The notes beneath the pieces are model-generated. The model was not told where the DNA came from and did no database searches. It worked only from the letters and a program-made list of their open reading frames with translations. From Roseiarcus sp963749715 (GTDB taxonomy: Bacteria; Pseudomonadota; Alphaproteobacteria; Rhizobiales; Beijerinckiaceae), in the NCBI GenBank assembly GCA_963749715.1, contig CAVVNR010000001.1, positions 558,001 to 622,000 of the forward strand: 64,000 nt of DNA. The letters run 5' to 3'. Position 1 is the stretch's first letter, and the number at the start of each line of letters is the position of its first letter. Shown here one piece after another: positions 45,907 through 55,133 of this stretch. Position numbers and translations under genes: made by a program.

Positions 45907-47022
45907 CCGATATCGATCCGCCGCCTCGAGCCGTTCGGCCGTTCATCGCTTTCGTCGCCCTCATGCGCGCCAACGGCTTTGTCGTCGCGCCGGAGCAGAC
46001 GACGTCGTTCCTGTCGGCGATCGTCCTCCTGGGGCCGCGCGGTCCCGAGGACATCCGCCGCGCCGGGCTCGCCACCCTCGCCCCGCCGCCCGAACGCCAC
46101 GCCGCTTACCACGCGCTGTTTGACATGCATTTTCTCGGCGCGGACGGGCCGGACTTCGGCGAGGGCGAGGACGACGACGCGGTTCGGCTCCAGGAGGAGC
46201 GGCCGGGCGCGGGGGAGCCGGTCGAGGGCGACGAATCGAACGAATCCGGCGAGGCCGCGACTTCGCGCCGAGGCGCTGGTCGAGCGCCGTTTTGGGCCAG
46301 CCGACGCGAGCGAAGCGCTACGGCGCCTCAGCCGCGAGGCCGGCCGGCGCCTGCCGCGGCGGCTGGGCTATCGCCGCCTTCGCGCGCGGCGGGGCGACGT
46401 GGTCGACCTGCGCCGCACCTTGCGCGACGCGACGCGCAATGATGGCGAAATCATCAAGCTCTCGCGACTGAAGCGCCGAAACCGTCCGCGCAAGATCCTG
46501 CTGCTCATCGACGTCTCGGGGTCGATGAAGGCCCGCACCGACGACAACCTGCGCCTCGCCCACGCGCTGACCCAGGCGACCGCGCGGGTCGAGGTGTTCA
46601 CGTTCGGCACCCGGCTCACCCGGGTGACGCGCGCGATGCGGCTCAAGCGGCGCGAGCAGGCGCTCGCCGGCGCGGCTCAGATCGTCAGCGATTGGGACGG
46701 GGGCACCCGCATCGGCGACGCGCTCAGGGCGTTTCTCGCCGTGCCGCGCTTTGCTTCCTATGCCCGCGGCGCCGTCGCGCTGGTGGTCTCGGACGGGCTC
46801 GAGCGCGGCGATCCGGCGGCGCTGGCCGATGCGGTCGTGAGGCTTTCGCGCGGCGCCTGGCGGCTGAGCTGGCTTACCCCTCTCGCCGTCGGCCGCGACT
46901 TTCGCCCGCGCACCGAGGCGCTGGTCGCGATCTTCCCCCTGGTCGACGATATGGTCGACGGCGGATCCGTGCCCGCGATCGTCGATCATGTGCTGTCGCT
47001 CGGGCGCGGGAGAGCGGCGTGA
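45903..47022 (+). CDS. coxE: VWA domain protein, CoxE-like, one frameshift
   Basis: About 373 aa after correcting one indel near 46255 (ESGEAA joins RLRAEALVERRFGPADASEA). N-terminal FIAFVALMRANGFVVAPEQT and an acidic stretch are followed by a von Willebrand A domain with the MIDAS motif LLIDVSGSMKA, DGGTRIGDALRAFL and LVVSDGLERGD. CoxE partners CoxD during molybdenum-centre maturation. ATG 45903 overlaps the coxD stop and the 3' end overlaps the next gene by GTGA. Confidence 0.87.
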
Positions 47023-47909
47023 TTCCTGTGGTCGACGGCCATCATCATATCTGGCGGCAGGCCGACTTGCCCTGGCTCGCCGGGCCGATGCAGCCGCGCA
47101 TTTTCGGTCCCTATGAGCCGATCCGGCGCGATTATCCGATCGAGGAATACCTCGCCGATATCGCCGGCTCCGGCATCGTCAAGTCGGTCTACGTGCAGAC
47201 CAACTGGACGCCGGAGCGTTACGAGGATGAGGCCGCATGGGTTCAGCGGACGGCCGACGCGGCCGGCTGGCCGCATGCGATCGTCGCCTACGCCGACTTC
47301 AGCGCCGACGACGTGCGCCCGCAACTCGATCGGCTCTCGCGCTACCCCCTCGTGCGCGGCGTGCGCATGCAGTTGCATTGGCACGAAAACCCGCAATACC
47401 GCTTCGCCGCCCGGCGCGACCTGGCCGCCGATCCAAAAATCCGGCGCAACATCGGCCGGCTCGCCGGCTATGGCTTGAGCTTCGACTTGCAGGTGTTCGC
47501 GCCGCAAATGGCGGACGCGGCCGACCTCGCCGAATCCTGCCCGAAAGTCGTTTTCGTGCTTCAGCACGCCGGCATGCTCGAAGATCTGACGCCGGCCGGA
47601 CGCTCCGAGTGGCGCGCCGGCATGGTGCGTCTCGCCGCCTGCGGCAACGTGGCGTCCAAGCTCTCGGGCCTCGGCACGTTTCTGCATCGCAACGATCCGG
47701 CGCATGTCGCCGGCGTCGTTCAGGAGACCGTCAGGATCTTCGGCGCCGGACGCTGCCTGTTCGGATCGAATTTTCCGATCGAGAAGCTGTGGACCTCGTA
47801 CGCCGCGCTCGTCGAGACCTATCGCGACGCCGTGGGGCCGCTCACGCCCAAGGAACAGCGGGCAGTGATGCACGACACGGCGATGAGCGTCTACCGGATC
47901 GCGCCTTAG
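47019..47909 (+). CDS. Amidohydrolase family protein (lactonase-like TIM barrel)
   Basis: 296 aa from GTG 47019 overlapping the coxE stop. VVDGHHHIWRQADLPWL holds the metal-binding HxH, followed by VLQHAGMLEDLTPAG and LFGSNFPIEKLWTSY near the C terminus. It belongs to the COG3618 branch with 2-pyrone-4,6-dicarboxylate and sugar lactonases. It is expected to hydrolyse a lactone or cyclic amide made downstream of the hydroxylase. Intact. Confidence 0.87.
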   Translation: MIPVVDGHHHIWRQADLPWLAGPMQPRIFGPYEPIRRDYPIEEYLADIAGSGIVKSVYVQTNWTPERYEDEAAWVQRTADAAGWPHAIVAYADFSADDVRPQLDRLSRYPLVRGVRMQLHWHENPQYRFAARRDLAADPKIRRNIGRLAGYGLSFDLQVFAPQMADAADLAESCPKVVFVLQHAGMLEDLTPAGRSEWRAGMVRLAACGNVASKLSGLGTFLHRNDPAHVAGVVQETVRIFGAGRCLFGSNFPIEKLWTSYAALVETYRDAVGPLTPKEQRAVMHDTAMSVYRIAP

Positions 47910-47945
47910 GCGCGCGCCAGGAACAGGGGAAAAAGGGAGGGCATC

Positions 47946-48794
47946 ATGCCGCTGGAAATTAAGATCCTCGACTATGGCGACATCGAGCTCGAATCGAGCT
48001 TCCTCGTTCTCGGCCGCGATTGCGGCCGCACGCGTCGCGTGCCGACCCTCGGATTTCTCATCCTCGGCGGCGCCTACCCCATTCTCGTCGACACCGGCTA
48101 TCGCTCCAATCAGATCATGGAGACGCTGGGCATGCGCGGCTTGCAATTTCACGAGAACATGATCGAGAACCAGCTCTCGAAGCATGGCGTGCGCATGGGC
48201 GACGTCCGGTTCGTGCTGCACACCCACCTGCACATCGATCACGCCGGGAAGGATGATCTCTTCCCGATGAATTCGACCGTGGTCGTCAATCGCCGGGAGC
48301 TCGAATATTCCGTGTCCGGCCTGATGCATCCGCAATATCCGGCGCCCGACATCAAGCACCTGATCGACCGCCTGCACGGCAAGGGCGCGCTGCGCTTCCT
48401 CGATCTCGAAATCAGCGGCCCCGTCGAACTGATGCCTGGCGTCTATTGCGAAGCCGCGGGCGCGCATACCGAAGGGTCGATGAACGTGCATGTCCACACC
48501 GCCGAAGGCGTCGCGACGATCTGCGGCGATGTCATCTACGACATCCACGACCAGATCATCGAGCCGTTCCACCAGAACAACGACGGCGAGCCGCAGACGA
48601 CCGGCAACCACGGCACGACCAAGCGCGCCGAGAAAGCCGCAATCAAGAAGGTGCTGGCCAACGCCCGCTTCGTGCTCCCGGTGCACGATCGCCCGGCCAG
48701 GGTCGAAAGCGGCGTGGTTGTTGCGCGCCTGCAGGATTCCGTGCCCGGCCCGATCGTCCAGACGCTGCCCAAGCGCAATTGGTTCCCGGCTTAA
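47946..48794 (+). CDS. Metallo-beta-lactamase fold hydrolase, N-acyl homoserine lactonase-like
   Basis: 282 aa. The dinuclear zinc motif is VLHTHLHIDHAGKDD, further ligands lie in EAAGAHTEGSMNVHVHTAEG, GDVIYDIHDQII and VLPVHDRPARV. The overall plan matches AHL-lactonase-like lactone hydrolases. In this operon a metabolic lactone is more likely than a quorum signal. It lies 36 bp after the amidohydrolase. Confidence 0.85.
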   Translation: MPLEIKILDYGDIELESSFLVLGRDCGRTRRVPTLGFLILGGAYPILVDTGYRSNQIMETLGMRGLQFHENMIENQLSKHGVRMGDVRFVLHTHLHIDHAGKDDLFPMNSTVVVNRRELEYSVSGLMHPQYPAPDIKHLIDRLHGKGALRFLDLEISGPVELMPGVYCEAAGAHTEGSMNVHVHTAEGVATICGDVIYDIHDQIIEPFHQNNDGEPQTTGNHGTTKRAEKAAIKKVLANARFVLPVHDRPARVESGVVVARLQDSVPGPIVQTLPKRNWFPA

Positions 48795-48819
48795 AAGACA
48801 GCGAAGGGGAGCACGAGCG

Positions 48820-50409
48820 ATGACGCACACGACGCTGCGGCCGGAATTTGAGGACCTGATCGATCCATACGCGCCGGTTGGCCAGGTTGGGACAGGATTC
48901 ACCTTCACCGAGGGGCCGATCTGGCGCCCGATCGACAACTATCTCCTGTTTTCGGACATGCCCGCCGACGTGCGGCGCCGGTGGGACGCCGAGCGCGGCG
49001 TGGCCGAGGTCCGCCGCCCGTCCAACAAATGCAACGGCATGACCTATGACGCGGACCTCAACCTGATCGTGTGCGAGCATGCCACGTCCTCGCTCATCCG
49101 CGAGCGGCCGGATGGGCGGCGCGAGGTTCTCGCCTCGCATTTCGAGGGGCAGGAACTCAACAGCCCCAACGACGCCTGCGTCCGCTCCGACGGCTCAATC
49201 TATTTCTCCGATCCCTGGTATGGGCGGATGCCGGGCTTCGGGGTCGAACGGCCGCGCCAGCTCGGCTTTCAGGGCGTCTACCGCGTGCCGCCCGGCGGCG
49301 GCGCGCCGCAATTGCTGGTCGACCGGCGCCTGTTCGATCAGCCGAACGGCCTCTGCTTTTCGCCGGACGAAAAGCTCCTTTACGTCAACGACACGGTGCA
49401 GACGCTGATCCGCGCCTTCGACGTCGCCGCCGACGGCTCGCTATCGAATGCGCGCATCTTCGCCTCCGGGATCCGCTCGTCGCTCGAAGAGGGCGTGCCC
49501 GACGGCATGAAATGCGACCACCGCGGCAACGTGTGGGTGACTGGCCCCGGCGGCGTCTGGGTCTATGCGCCCTCCGGCGATCTCCTCGGCAAAGTCCGCG
49601 TGCCCGAGAAGACGGCCAATCTCGCCTGGGGCGGGCCCGATTTTCGCACCCTCTTCCTGACCGCGACCCATTCCGTCTATCGGGTTGCGACCAAGGTCGG
49701 GCCGCGGCGCGAGCCGTACATGAACGCCGGCGGCCCGAGCGCAGGGAACGCGCCGCCCGCCGCCGAAACCCGCTCGTCCGCTCCTTCTCCGGCGCTCGCC
49801 CAGAACCTGACCCTCGACCCGAGACGCTGCGCGCTCATCATTCAGGATATGCAGAACGACGTCATCAGCGAGGGCGGCGCTTTCGCCGCGTCGGGAGCGC
49901 CGGCGCACGCGCGAGCGCAAAACGTGGTCGAGAACGTGCGCCGCCTCGCCGCGGCGGCGCGCGCCCGCGGCGTCGCCGTCATCCATGTCTGGTTCATCGT
50001 CGAGCCCGGCGCGCCCGGACTGACGCTGAATGCGCCCCTGTTCGAGGGCGTCGCCGACAACAAGGCGATGGTGCGCGGCGGCTGGGGCGCGGCGCCGGTC
50101 AGCGGGCTCGAACCTCAGCCCGGCGACTTCGTGGTCGAGAAAATGCGCATGAGCGCGTGGGAGGGCTCTCGCCTCGAGACGATCCTCAGGGCGCAGGCGC
50201 GCGACATGATCATCAACACCGGCGCCTGGACCAATATGTCGGTCGAGCACACCGCCCGCACCGGCGCCGACAAGGGCTATTTCATGGTCGTGCCGGAGGA
50301 TTGCTGCTCGACCATGAACCCCGAATGGCACTCGGCCTCGGTCAACTTCGCCATGCAGAACGTCGCCGTCGTCACCAACGCCGACGCGGTCATCAAGGCG
50401 CTCGGATGA
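48820..50409 (+). CDS. Fusion: SMP-30/gluconolactonase domain plus isochorismatase-like domain
   Basis: 529 aa. Residues 1-305 form an SMP-30 beta-propeller lactonase (GFTFTEGPIWRPIDNYLLFS; NSPNDACVRSDGSIYFSDPW; LCFSPDEKLLYVNDT). After a Pro/Ser/Ala-rich linker (about 306-330), residues 331-527 form an isochorismatase-like hydrolase (CALIIQDMQNDVIS; VVEKMRMSAWEGSRLE; NTGAWTNMSVEHTARTGADK). The family triad Asp-Lys-Cys appears as Asp343, Lys441 and Ser474, so the nucleophilic Cys is replaced. Reading frame is continuous. Two lactone or amide hydrolase folds in one chain suggest consecutive steps, with the second domain possibly non-classical. Confidence 0.87.
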   Translation: MTHTTLRPEFEDLIDPYAPVGQVGTGFTFTEGPIWRPIDNYLLFSDMPADVRRRWDAERGVAEVRRPSNKCNGMTYDADLNLIVCEHATSSLIRERPDGRREVLASHFEGQELNSPNDACVRSDGSIYFSDPWYGRMPGFGVERPRQLGFQGVYRVPPGGGAPQLLVDRRLFDQPNGLCFSPDEKLLYVNDTVQTLIRAFDVAADGSLSNARIFASGIRSSLEEGVPDGMKCDHRGNVWVTGPGGVWVYAPSGDLLGKVRVPEKTANLAWGGPDFRTLFLTATHSVYRVATKVGPRREPYMNAGGPSAGNAPPAAETRSSAPSPALAQNLTLDPRRCALIIQDMQNDVISEGGAFAASGAPAHARAQNVVENVRRLAAAARARGVAVIHVWFIVEPGAPGLTLNAPLFEGVADNKAMVRGGWGAAPVSGLEPQPGDFVVEKMRMSAWEGSRLETILRAQARDMIINTGAWTNMSVEHTARTGADKGYFMVVPEDCCSTMNPEWHSASVNFAMQNVAVVTNADAVIKALG

Positions 50410-50429
50410 ACCGCGGACGCGAGACGTAG

Positions 50430-51056
50430 GTGCCGAAGCTTTTTCATCTGCGCTGCTCGCCGCGCCCTGGCTCGGCGTCCGCCGCCGGCGCTGAGGCGTT
50501 CCTGGCGAAATTCCGTCAAGCGCGGCCGTCCTGGGACGTCGACGTCCTGGACCTCTGGCGGGAGACCTTGCCCGAGTTCGACGGCGCGGCGCTCGACGCC
50601 AAATACGCGCGCCTCGGCGGCCGTCCGTTCAGCGACGGCGAACGCGACGCCTTTGCCGTCGTCGAGCGCATGGCCCTGCGCTTCTCGCTCGCCGACCGGG
50701 TGCTCATTTCCTCGCCGATGTGGAACTTCGGCCTGCCTTACAAGCTCAAGCACTGGTTCGACCTCATCGTGCAGCCGGGGCTGACTTTCGCCTTCAACCC
50801 GGCGCAAGGCTATCGCGGGCTCGTCAAGGACCGGCCGACCATCGTCGTTCTCGCCAGCGGCAGCGACTTCGTCACCGGAATGAACCGCGGCCGGGTCGAC
50901 ATGGCGACGCCCTATTTGCGCGACATCCTGCGCTTCATCGGCGTCCATAGCGTTCGCTTCGTCGCCATCGGACCGACCGCCGGCGCTGCAGATCAGGTGA
51001 CGGCCGCGCGCGAACAGGCCCAACGGCGGCTGATCGAACTCGCTGCGACATTCTGA
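50430..51056 (+). CDS. Flavodoxin-fold NAD(P)H oxidoreductase, azoreductase-like
   Basis: 208 aa from GTG 50430. Rossmann-like flavodoxin fold: LFHLRCSPRPGSASAAGAEA (FMN phosphate loop), SSPMWNFGLPYKLKHWFDLI (the AzoR signature P-M-x-N-F) and TIVVLASGSDF. Enzymes of this type reduce quinones, azo or nitro compounds with NAD(P)H and FMN. It is the last gene of the co-oriented locus and could regenerate or reduce a pathway intermediate. Confidence 0.85.
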   Translation: MPKLFHLRCSPRPGSASAAGAEAFLAKFRQARPSWDVDVLDLWRETLPEFDGAALDAKYARLGGRPFSDGERDAFAVVERMALRFSLADRVLISSPMWNFGLPYKLKHWFDLIVQPGLTFAFNPAQGYRGLVKDRPTIVVLASGSDFVTGMNRGRVDMATPYLRDILRFIGVHSVRFVAIGPTAGAADQVTAAREQAQRRLIELAATF

Positions 51057-51169
51057 ATCGCTTTCGCATGTCCTTTGAGCAGCGCGCCGGCGTTTCGCCT
51101 TCAGCCCGCGGGATGATCAGTCCTCGAGCGCCTCGCCAATAGCCTGCGCCGCAAGGCGCTCGCCGGTCG

Positions 51170-52111
51170 CGGCGGCGTTTTTTGGTCATCGCGTCGCGCC
51201 TGACGAGATCGTGAATGAAGCGCAGTTTATGGACCGCCGCGGGCGCAATCACGAACGGGTAGAGGTCGGGCCTGCCCATCGCCCGATTGACGCTGTTCAT
51301 CGCGACCACCAAAGGCGACCAGGCGTCGATGATCTCATCGAGCGCGCCTCTGACCTAGGGGTCGAAATCGAGCTTGGCGGAGTGGGCGCCATCCTTGTCG
51401 ATCGCCGGCTTGATCCTGAGCCCGAACGCGCTCGCCGTCTCGAGCGTGTCGACGATGTGCAAATAGTGGGCCCAGGTCTCGGCGAAATCCTCCCATGGAT
51501 GGCGCGTCGCGTAGGCCGAGACGAAGCGCTGCCCCCAGTCCGCCGGCGCGCTCTGCGCATAGTGGCGCTCGAGAGCCGCCTCGCAGTCCTGCGAATCGTC
51601 GCCAAAGACGGCGCGACATTCGTCGAGCTTGCCGCCGTCGCGAACAAGAATATCCCAGCAGTGGTGGCCAACCTCGTGACGGAAATGGCCGAGCAGGGCT
51701 GCCGTACGGCTCGGCCAACTCCGTGCGGCGCTTTTCGATCTCCGCGCTGTCGGCTTCGGCGAGCGCGATCGTCATGACGCCATTGTCATGCCCGGTCATC
51801 ACCCTGGGACCGGAGGGCTCTGGCTGATCGGCCAGGAATTCGAACGCCAAACCGTGGCTCGGGCCTTCGGCGCGTGTCTTTGGCGGCGCCTTCCAGCGAA
51901 GCAGACTATAAAAGAGGCGGTGCTTGGCGAGTTCAATGTCGCGCCAGGCAACGAGATGCGAAGGTTGCGAGATGTCGGGAATCGTGTCGTTGTGGCGGCA
52001 GGCGACGCATAGCCGATCGAGCCCCTCGACGGCCGTCAGCCAGTTGCAGACGTCGTAGTCCGCATTGGCGCAGAAACGCCTCGGGCTGCGGTCGCCCGCG
52101 GTTATGATCAA
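51170..52111 (-). pseudogene. Zinc-ribbon/metallopeptidase family protein, decayed
   Basis: Minus-strand reading begins RFCANADYDVCNWLTAVEGL, then LAKHRLFYSLLRWKAPPKTR and MTGHDNGVMTIALAEADSAE, which match a putative zinc-binding metallopeptidase family with an N-terminal zinc ribbon. The frame shifts near 51720. The active-site HEVGH follows in FRHEVGHHCWDILVRDGGKL, and the conserved HPWEDFAETWAHYLHIVDTL continues. KLDFDP is followed by an in-frame TAG at about 51356, then NSVNRAMGRPDLYPFVIAPA. The N-terminal zinc ribbon is missing. Truncation, shift and nonsense together argue for true decay here. Confidence 0.7.
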
Positions 52112-52183
52112 GCTTGGAGGGCGCGATTCAGCTGCGAAAGAGAGACCGTCTCATTAAGGCGCTGGCGCTATCGGAGTCGAGCA

Positions 52184-52423
52184 ATGCGGGTAAAGCTTTT
52201 TTCTCAGGGCGTGACCACGCCGATCCAGTCTCTGGAAAACGACATCAACGAGTTCCTGGAATCGCAGCAGCCCCACGTCACTCACGTCAGCGTAACCTCG
52301 AGCGATGTCGAGAGGGTCGCTTCGGTCTGGTACGAACAGCCTCATCGTCGGACCGTCGAACAGACCATGGCGGAACTGGAGGAACTGGTCGAGGAGCCGG
52401 GAGCCGAGGGCGGCCTCGCGTAA
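52184..52423 (+). CDS. Small hypothetical protein
   Basis: 79 aa. Sequence MRVKLFSQGVTTPIQSLEND, then VTHVSVTSSDVERVASVWYE and an acidic tail, suggests a small soluble alpha/beta domain of the type found as orphan rhizobial proteins. No family name recognised. Convergent with the AidB-like gene, 14 bp between stops. Confidence 0.5.
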   Translation: MRVKLFSQGVTTPIQSLENDINEFLESQQPHVTHVSVTSSDVERVASVWYEQPHRRTVEQTMAELEELVEEPGAEGGLA

Positions 52424-52437
52424 AGGGCGGGAGGGAT

Positions 52438-54125
52438 TCATCGCGGCGCCGCCCTCTTCACGATCGCCTTCGCGTTGACGCCGGTCAGCGCGCCATAGTT
52501 GTGCGCGCCCCGCGTTTCGAGCCGCGAGCGGCAGAAGGCTTCGGCGACTGGGGAGCCGGCGCGGATGAGCGCCGCGGCCTCGAAGCATAGCGCCAGGCGG
52601 TCGCAGAGGTCGCGGGCGCGGGCCTCGAAATCGGAAAGATCCGCCATGTCGTCCTTGAGCGCCGCCGACATGGCGGTCGAGCGCCGCGCTTTCGCCTTTC
52701 ACTGCGGAGACCTCGGCGAACATAGGCCTCAAGCGTCTGCGGCGAACGCTGGATCGCCCGCGCGATGTCGAGGCACTGGACGTTGCCGCTCCCCTCCCAG
52801 ATCGCGTTGACCGGCGCCTCGCGGTAGAGGCGCGGCATCGGGCTATCCTCCATCACCCCCGAACCACCCAGACATTCGAGCGCCTCGTAGGCGTGGCCCG
52901 GCGTCCGCTTGCAGATCCAGTATTTGCCGATCGCCGCGCCGATCCTGACCAGCGCGTCCTCATGGCCGTCGTCGCGATGATCGAGCGCGCGAGCGATGCG
53001 CATGGTCAGCGTCAGCGCCGCCTCGGCCTCGATCGCGAGGTCGGCGAGCACCGCGGTCATGATCGGCTGGTCGATCAGGAACGCGCCGAACGCCTTGCGC
53101 TGGCGGCAATGGTCGATCGCCTGCGCGACCGCCATCCGCATGCCGGCGGACGAGCCGATCATGCAGTCGAAGCGGGTCATCGCGACCATTTCGATGATGG
53201 TCGGGACCCCCCTGCCCTCCGGCCCCACCATCCAGCCGAGCGCGCCGCGCAGCTCCGTCTCGCTCGACGCGTTCGACACATTGCCCATCTTGCGCTTGAG
53301 GCGGACGATCTGCAGCGGGTTCTTGGTCCCGTCGGGCCGCCAACGCGGCACAAGAAAGCAGGAGAGGCCCCCCGGCGCCTGCGCCAGCGCCAGGAACGCG
53401 TCGCACATCGGCGCCGAAACGAAGAACTTGTGGCCGACCAGTTCGTAAGCCCGCCCCGGCCCCTCGACGCCGACGGGAATGGCGCGCGTCGTGTTGGCGC
53501 GCACGTCCGAGCCGCCCTGCTTCTCGGTCATCGCCATGCCGATCGTCAGGCCCCGCTTCTCGTCGGCCGGAACGTTGCGCGGGTCGTAGACGCGCGCCTG
53601 GACTTTCGGCAGCCATTGCCCGGCGAGACCGGGCTCAAGCTTGAGGCACGGCGTCGCCGCGAAGGTCATGGTGATCGGGCAGCCGTGGCCGGCCTCGACT
53701 TGCGTTTGCATGTAGGAGCGCGCGGCGCGCGCCACATGCGCGCCCTCGCCAGGATCGGTCCAGGGCGACGAATGAAGGCCGTCCTCGATCGAGGCCTTCA
53801 TCAGCGCATGGTAGGACGGATGAAAGCGGACGAGATCGACCCGTCGTCCATAGCGGTCGTGGGTGTCGAGTTCGGGCGGGTTGCGGTTGGCGAGCGTCCC
53901 CAATTCCAAAAATTCGGCCGACCCGGCGCGCGCCCCGAACGCTTCGAGCCCGTCCCCCGCCCATCCCGCGCCCTCGCGCCTGACGGCCTCCTTCAGCGCC
54001 GCATCGGAAGCGTAAAGGTTGTAGCCGGCGAGTTCGACCGGTTGGTTGAACACCTCATGGGTCGCCGCGCCATAGGGATCGAGGAGGCCGTGGAAATTGT
54101 CGGTGCGATCGTGTAGAGCGCTCAT
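52438..54125 (-). CDS. aidB: AidB-like acyl-CoA dehydrogenase, frameshifted near the C terminus
   Basis: About 560 aa. Start ATG 54125 (MSALHDRTDNFHGLLDPYGA). Acyl-CoA dehydrogenase core: GLTIGMAMTEKQGGSDVRAN, YELVGHKFFVSAPMCDAFLA, ECLGGSGVMEDSPMPRLYRE and APVNAIWEGSGNVQCLDIAR. The GSG and NVQCLD blocks are typical of AidB, an FAD protein of the adaptive response to alkylated DNA. Two indels near 52650-52720 shift the C-terminal helices, which resume as ALKDDMADLSDFEARARDLC and end at 52438. Probably an assembly error, since the rest is intact. Confidence 0.85.
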
Positions 54126-54269
54126 GGCGTCCAATTCCCTTTTTTCGCTAAGCTACACCGGCCCAAGGGATGAGCCAAGAATCGCAGGCTCGCGGTCGCG
54201 GCGCGCCTGCCTGCGTGCTAACGGTTCGCGCCCGCAAGGCCGCGAACCGAATGCATCAACCTCGAGCTC

Positions 54270-55121
54270 ATGCCCTCCGCCCCATTCGACCGTCGACTGA
54301 CCCCTTCCCGCCCGGACCTCGCGGCGGCTCATCTCCGTGGTCTCGTCGAGGCGCCCCGGTATGCCGCCGGGCAGGCAAAGCGGGTGATCGCGGCCAGCGC
54401 CCCGCTGAGGCGCAACCCAGATCCGGACGCGCCGCTCGAGACCGAGGCGCTCCACGGCGAAAGCGTCACGGTCTACGACGAGGCCGAAGGCTGGGCCTGG
54501 GCGCAGCTCGATTCTGACAAATACGTCGGCTATCTGCCGCTTCGCTCGCTCGCGGCGCCGGCCGAACCGACGCATCGGGTCGCCGCGTTGCGCACCCACG
54601 CCTATCCCGGCCCCAGCATCAAGCTGCCGCCGCTCATGGCGCTGTCGCTCGGCGCGCGGCTCATGATCGTGGGCCACGAGGGCGATTTCGCGGTTGCCGA
54701 GGACGGACTCCATCTCTGGGCGCGCCATCTCGCCGACGTTGGCTCGCGCGAGCCGGACTATGTCGCGGTCGCCGAGCGCTTTCTCGAGACGCCCTATCTC
54801 TGGGGCGGACGGACGTCGGAGGGCATCGACTGCTCGGGGCTGGTCCAGACGGCGCTCGCCGCCGCCGGCCTGCCATCGCCGCGCGACAGCGACATGATCG
54901 AGGCCGCGTCAGGCGAACCCATCGCCGTCGACGATCCGGCGACGCCTCTTAAGCGCGGCGACCTTGTGTTCTGGAAGGGGCATGTCGGCATCATGCGCGA
55001 TTCCGTCACGCTGCTGCACGCCAACGGCTGGCACATGAAGACGGTGAGCGAGCCGCTGAGCGAAGCGCGCGCCCGGATCGCCGCCGGCGGCGGGGATGTG
55101 ACGTCGATAAGGAGGATTTAA
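54270..55121 (+). CDS. NlpC/P60 family cell-wall peptidase with SH3 domains
   Basis: 283 aa. Two bacterial SH3-like domains (about residues 38-92 and 104-150) precede an NlpC/P60 domain: TPYLWGGRTSEGIDCSGLVQ holds the catalytic Cys, RGDLVFWKGHVGIMRD the His, and LLHANGWHM the third residue. It cleaves D-Glu-diaminopimelate bonds in peptidoglycan peptides. No signal peptide is visible, so a recycling role is likely (dipeptidyl-peptidase VI type). Divergent from the AidB-like gene. Confidence 0.88.
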   Translation: MPSAPFDRRLTPSRPDLAAAHLRGLVEAPRYAAGQAKRVIAASAPLRRNPDPDAPLETEALHGESVTVYDEAEGWAWAQLDSDKYVGYLPLRSLAAPAEPTHRVAALRTHAYPGPSIKLPPLMALSLGARLMIVGHEGDFAVAEDGLHLWARHLADVGSREPDYVAVAERFLETPYLWGGRTSEGIDCSGLVQTALAAAGLPSPRDSDMIEAASGEPIAVDDPATPLKRGDLVFWKGHVGIMRDSVTLLHANGWHMKTVSEPLSEARARIAAGGGDVTSIRRI

Positions 55122-55133
55122 CGCGCCGCGCGA

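Noticed and set aside
41086..47022. Carbon monoxide dehydrogenase operon
   Set aside because: CoxD- and CoxE-like genes are present, but the catalytic subunit is split and lacks the AYRCSFR or AYRGAGR active-site loop.
47946..48794. Quorum-quenching AHL lactonase
   Set aside because: The fold fits, but the operon context is catabolic and no quorum-sensing genes are nearby, so a metabolic lactone is the more economical reading.
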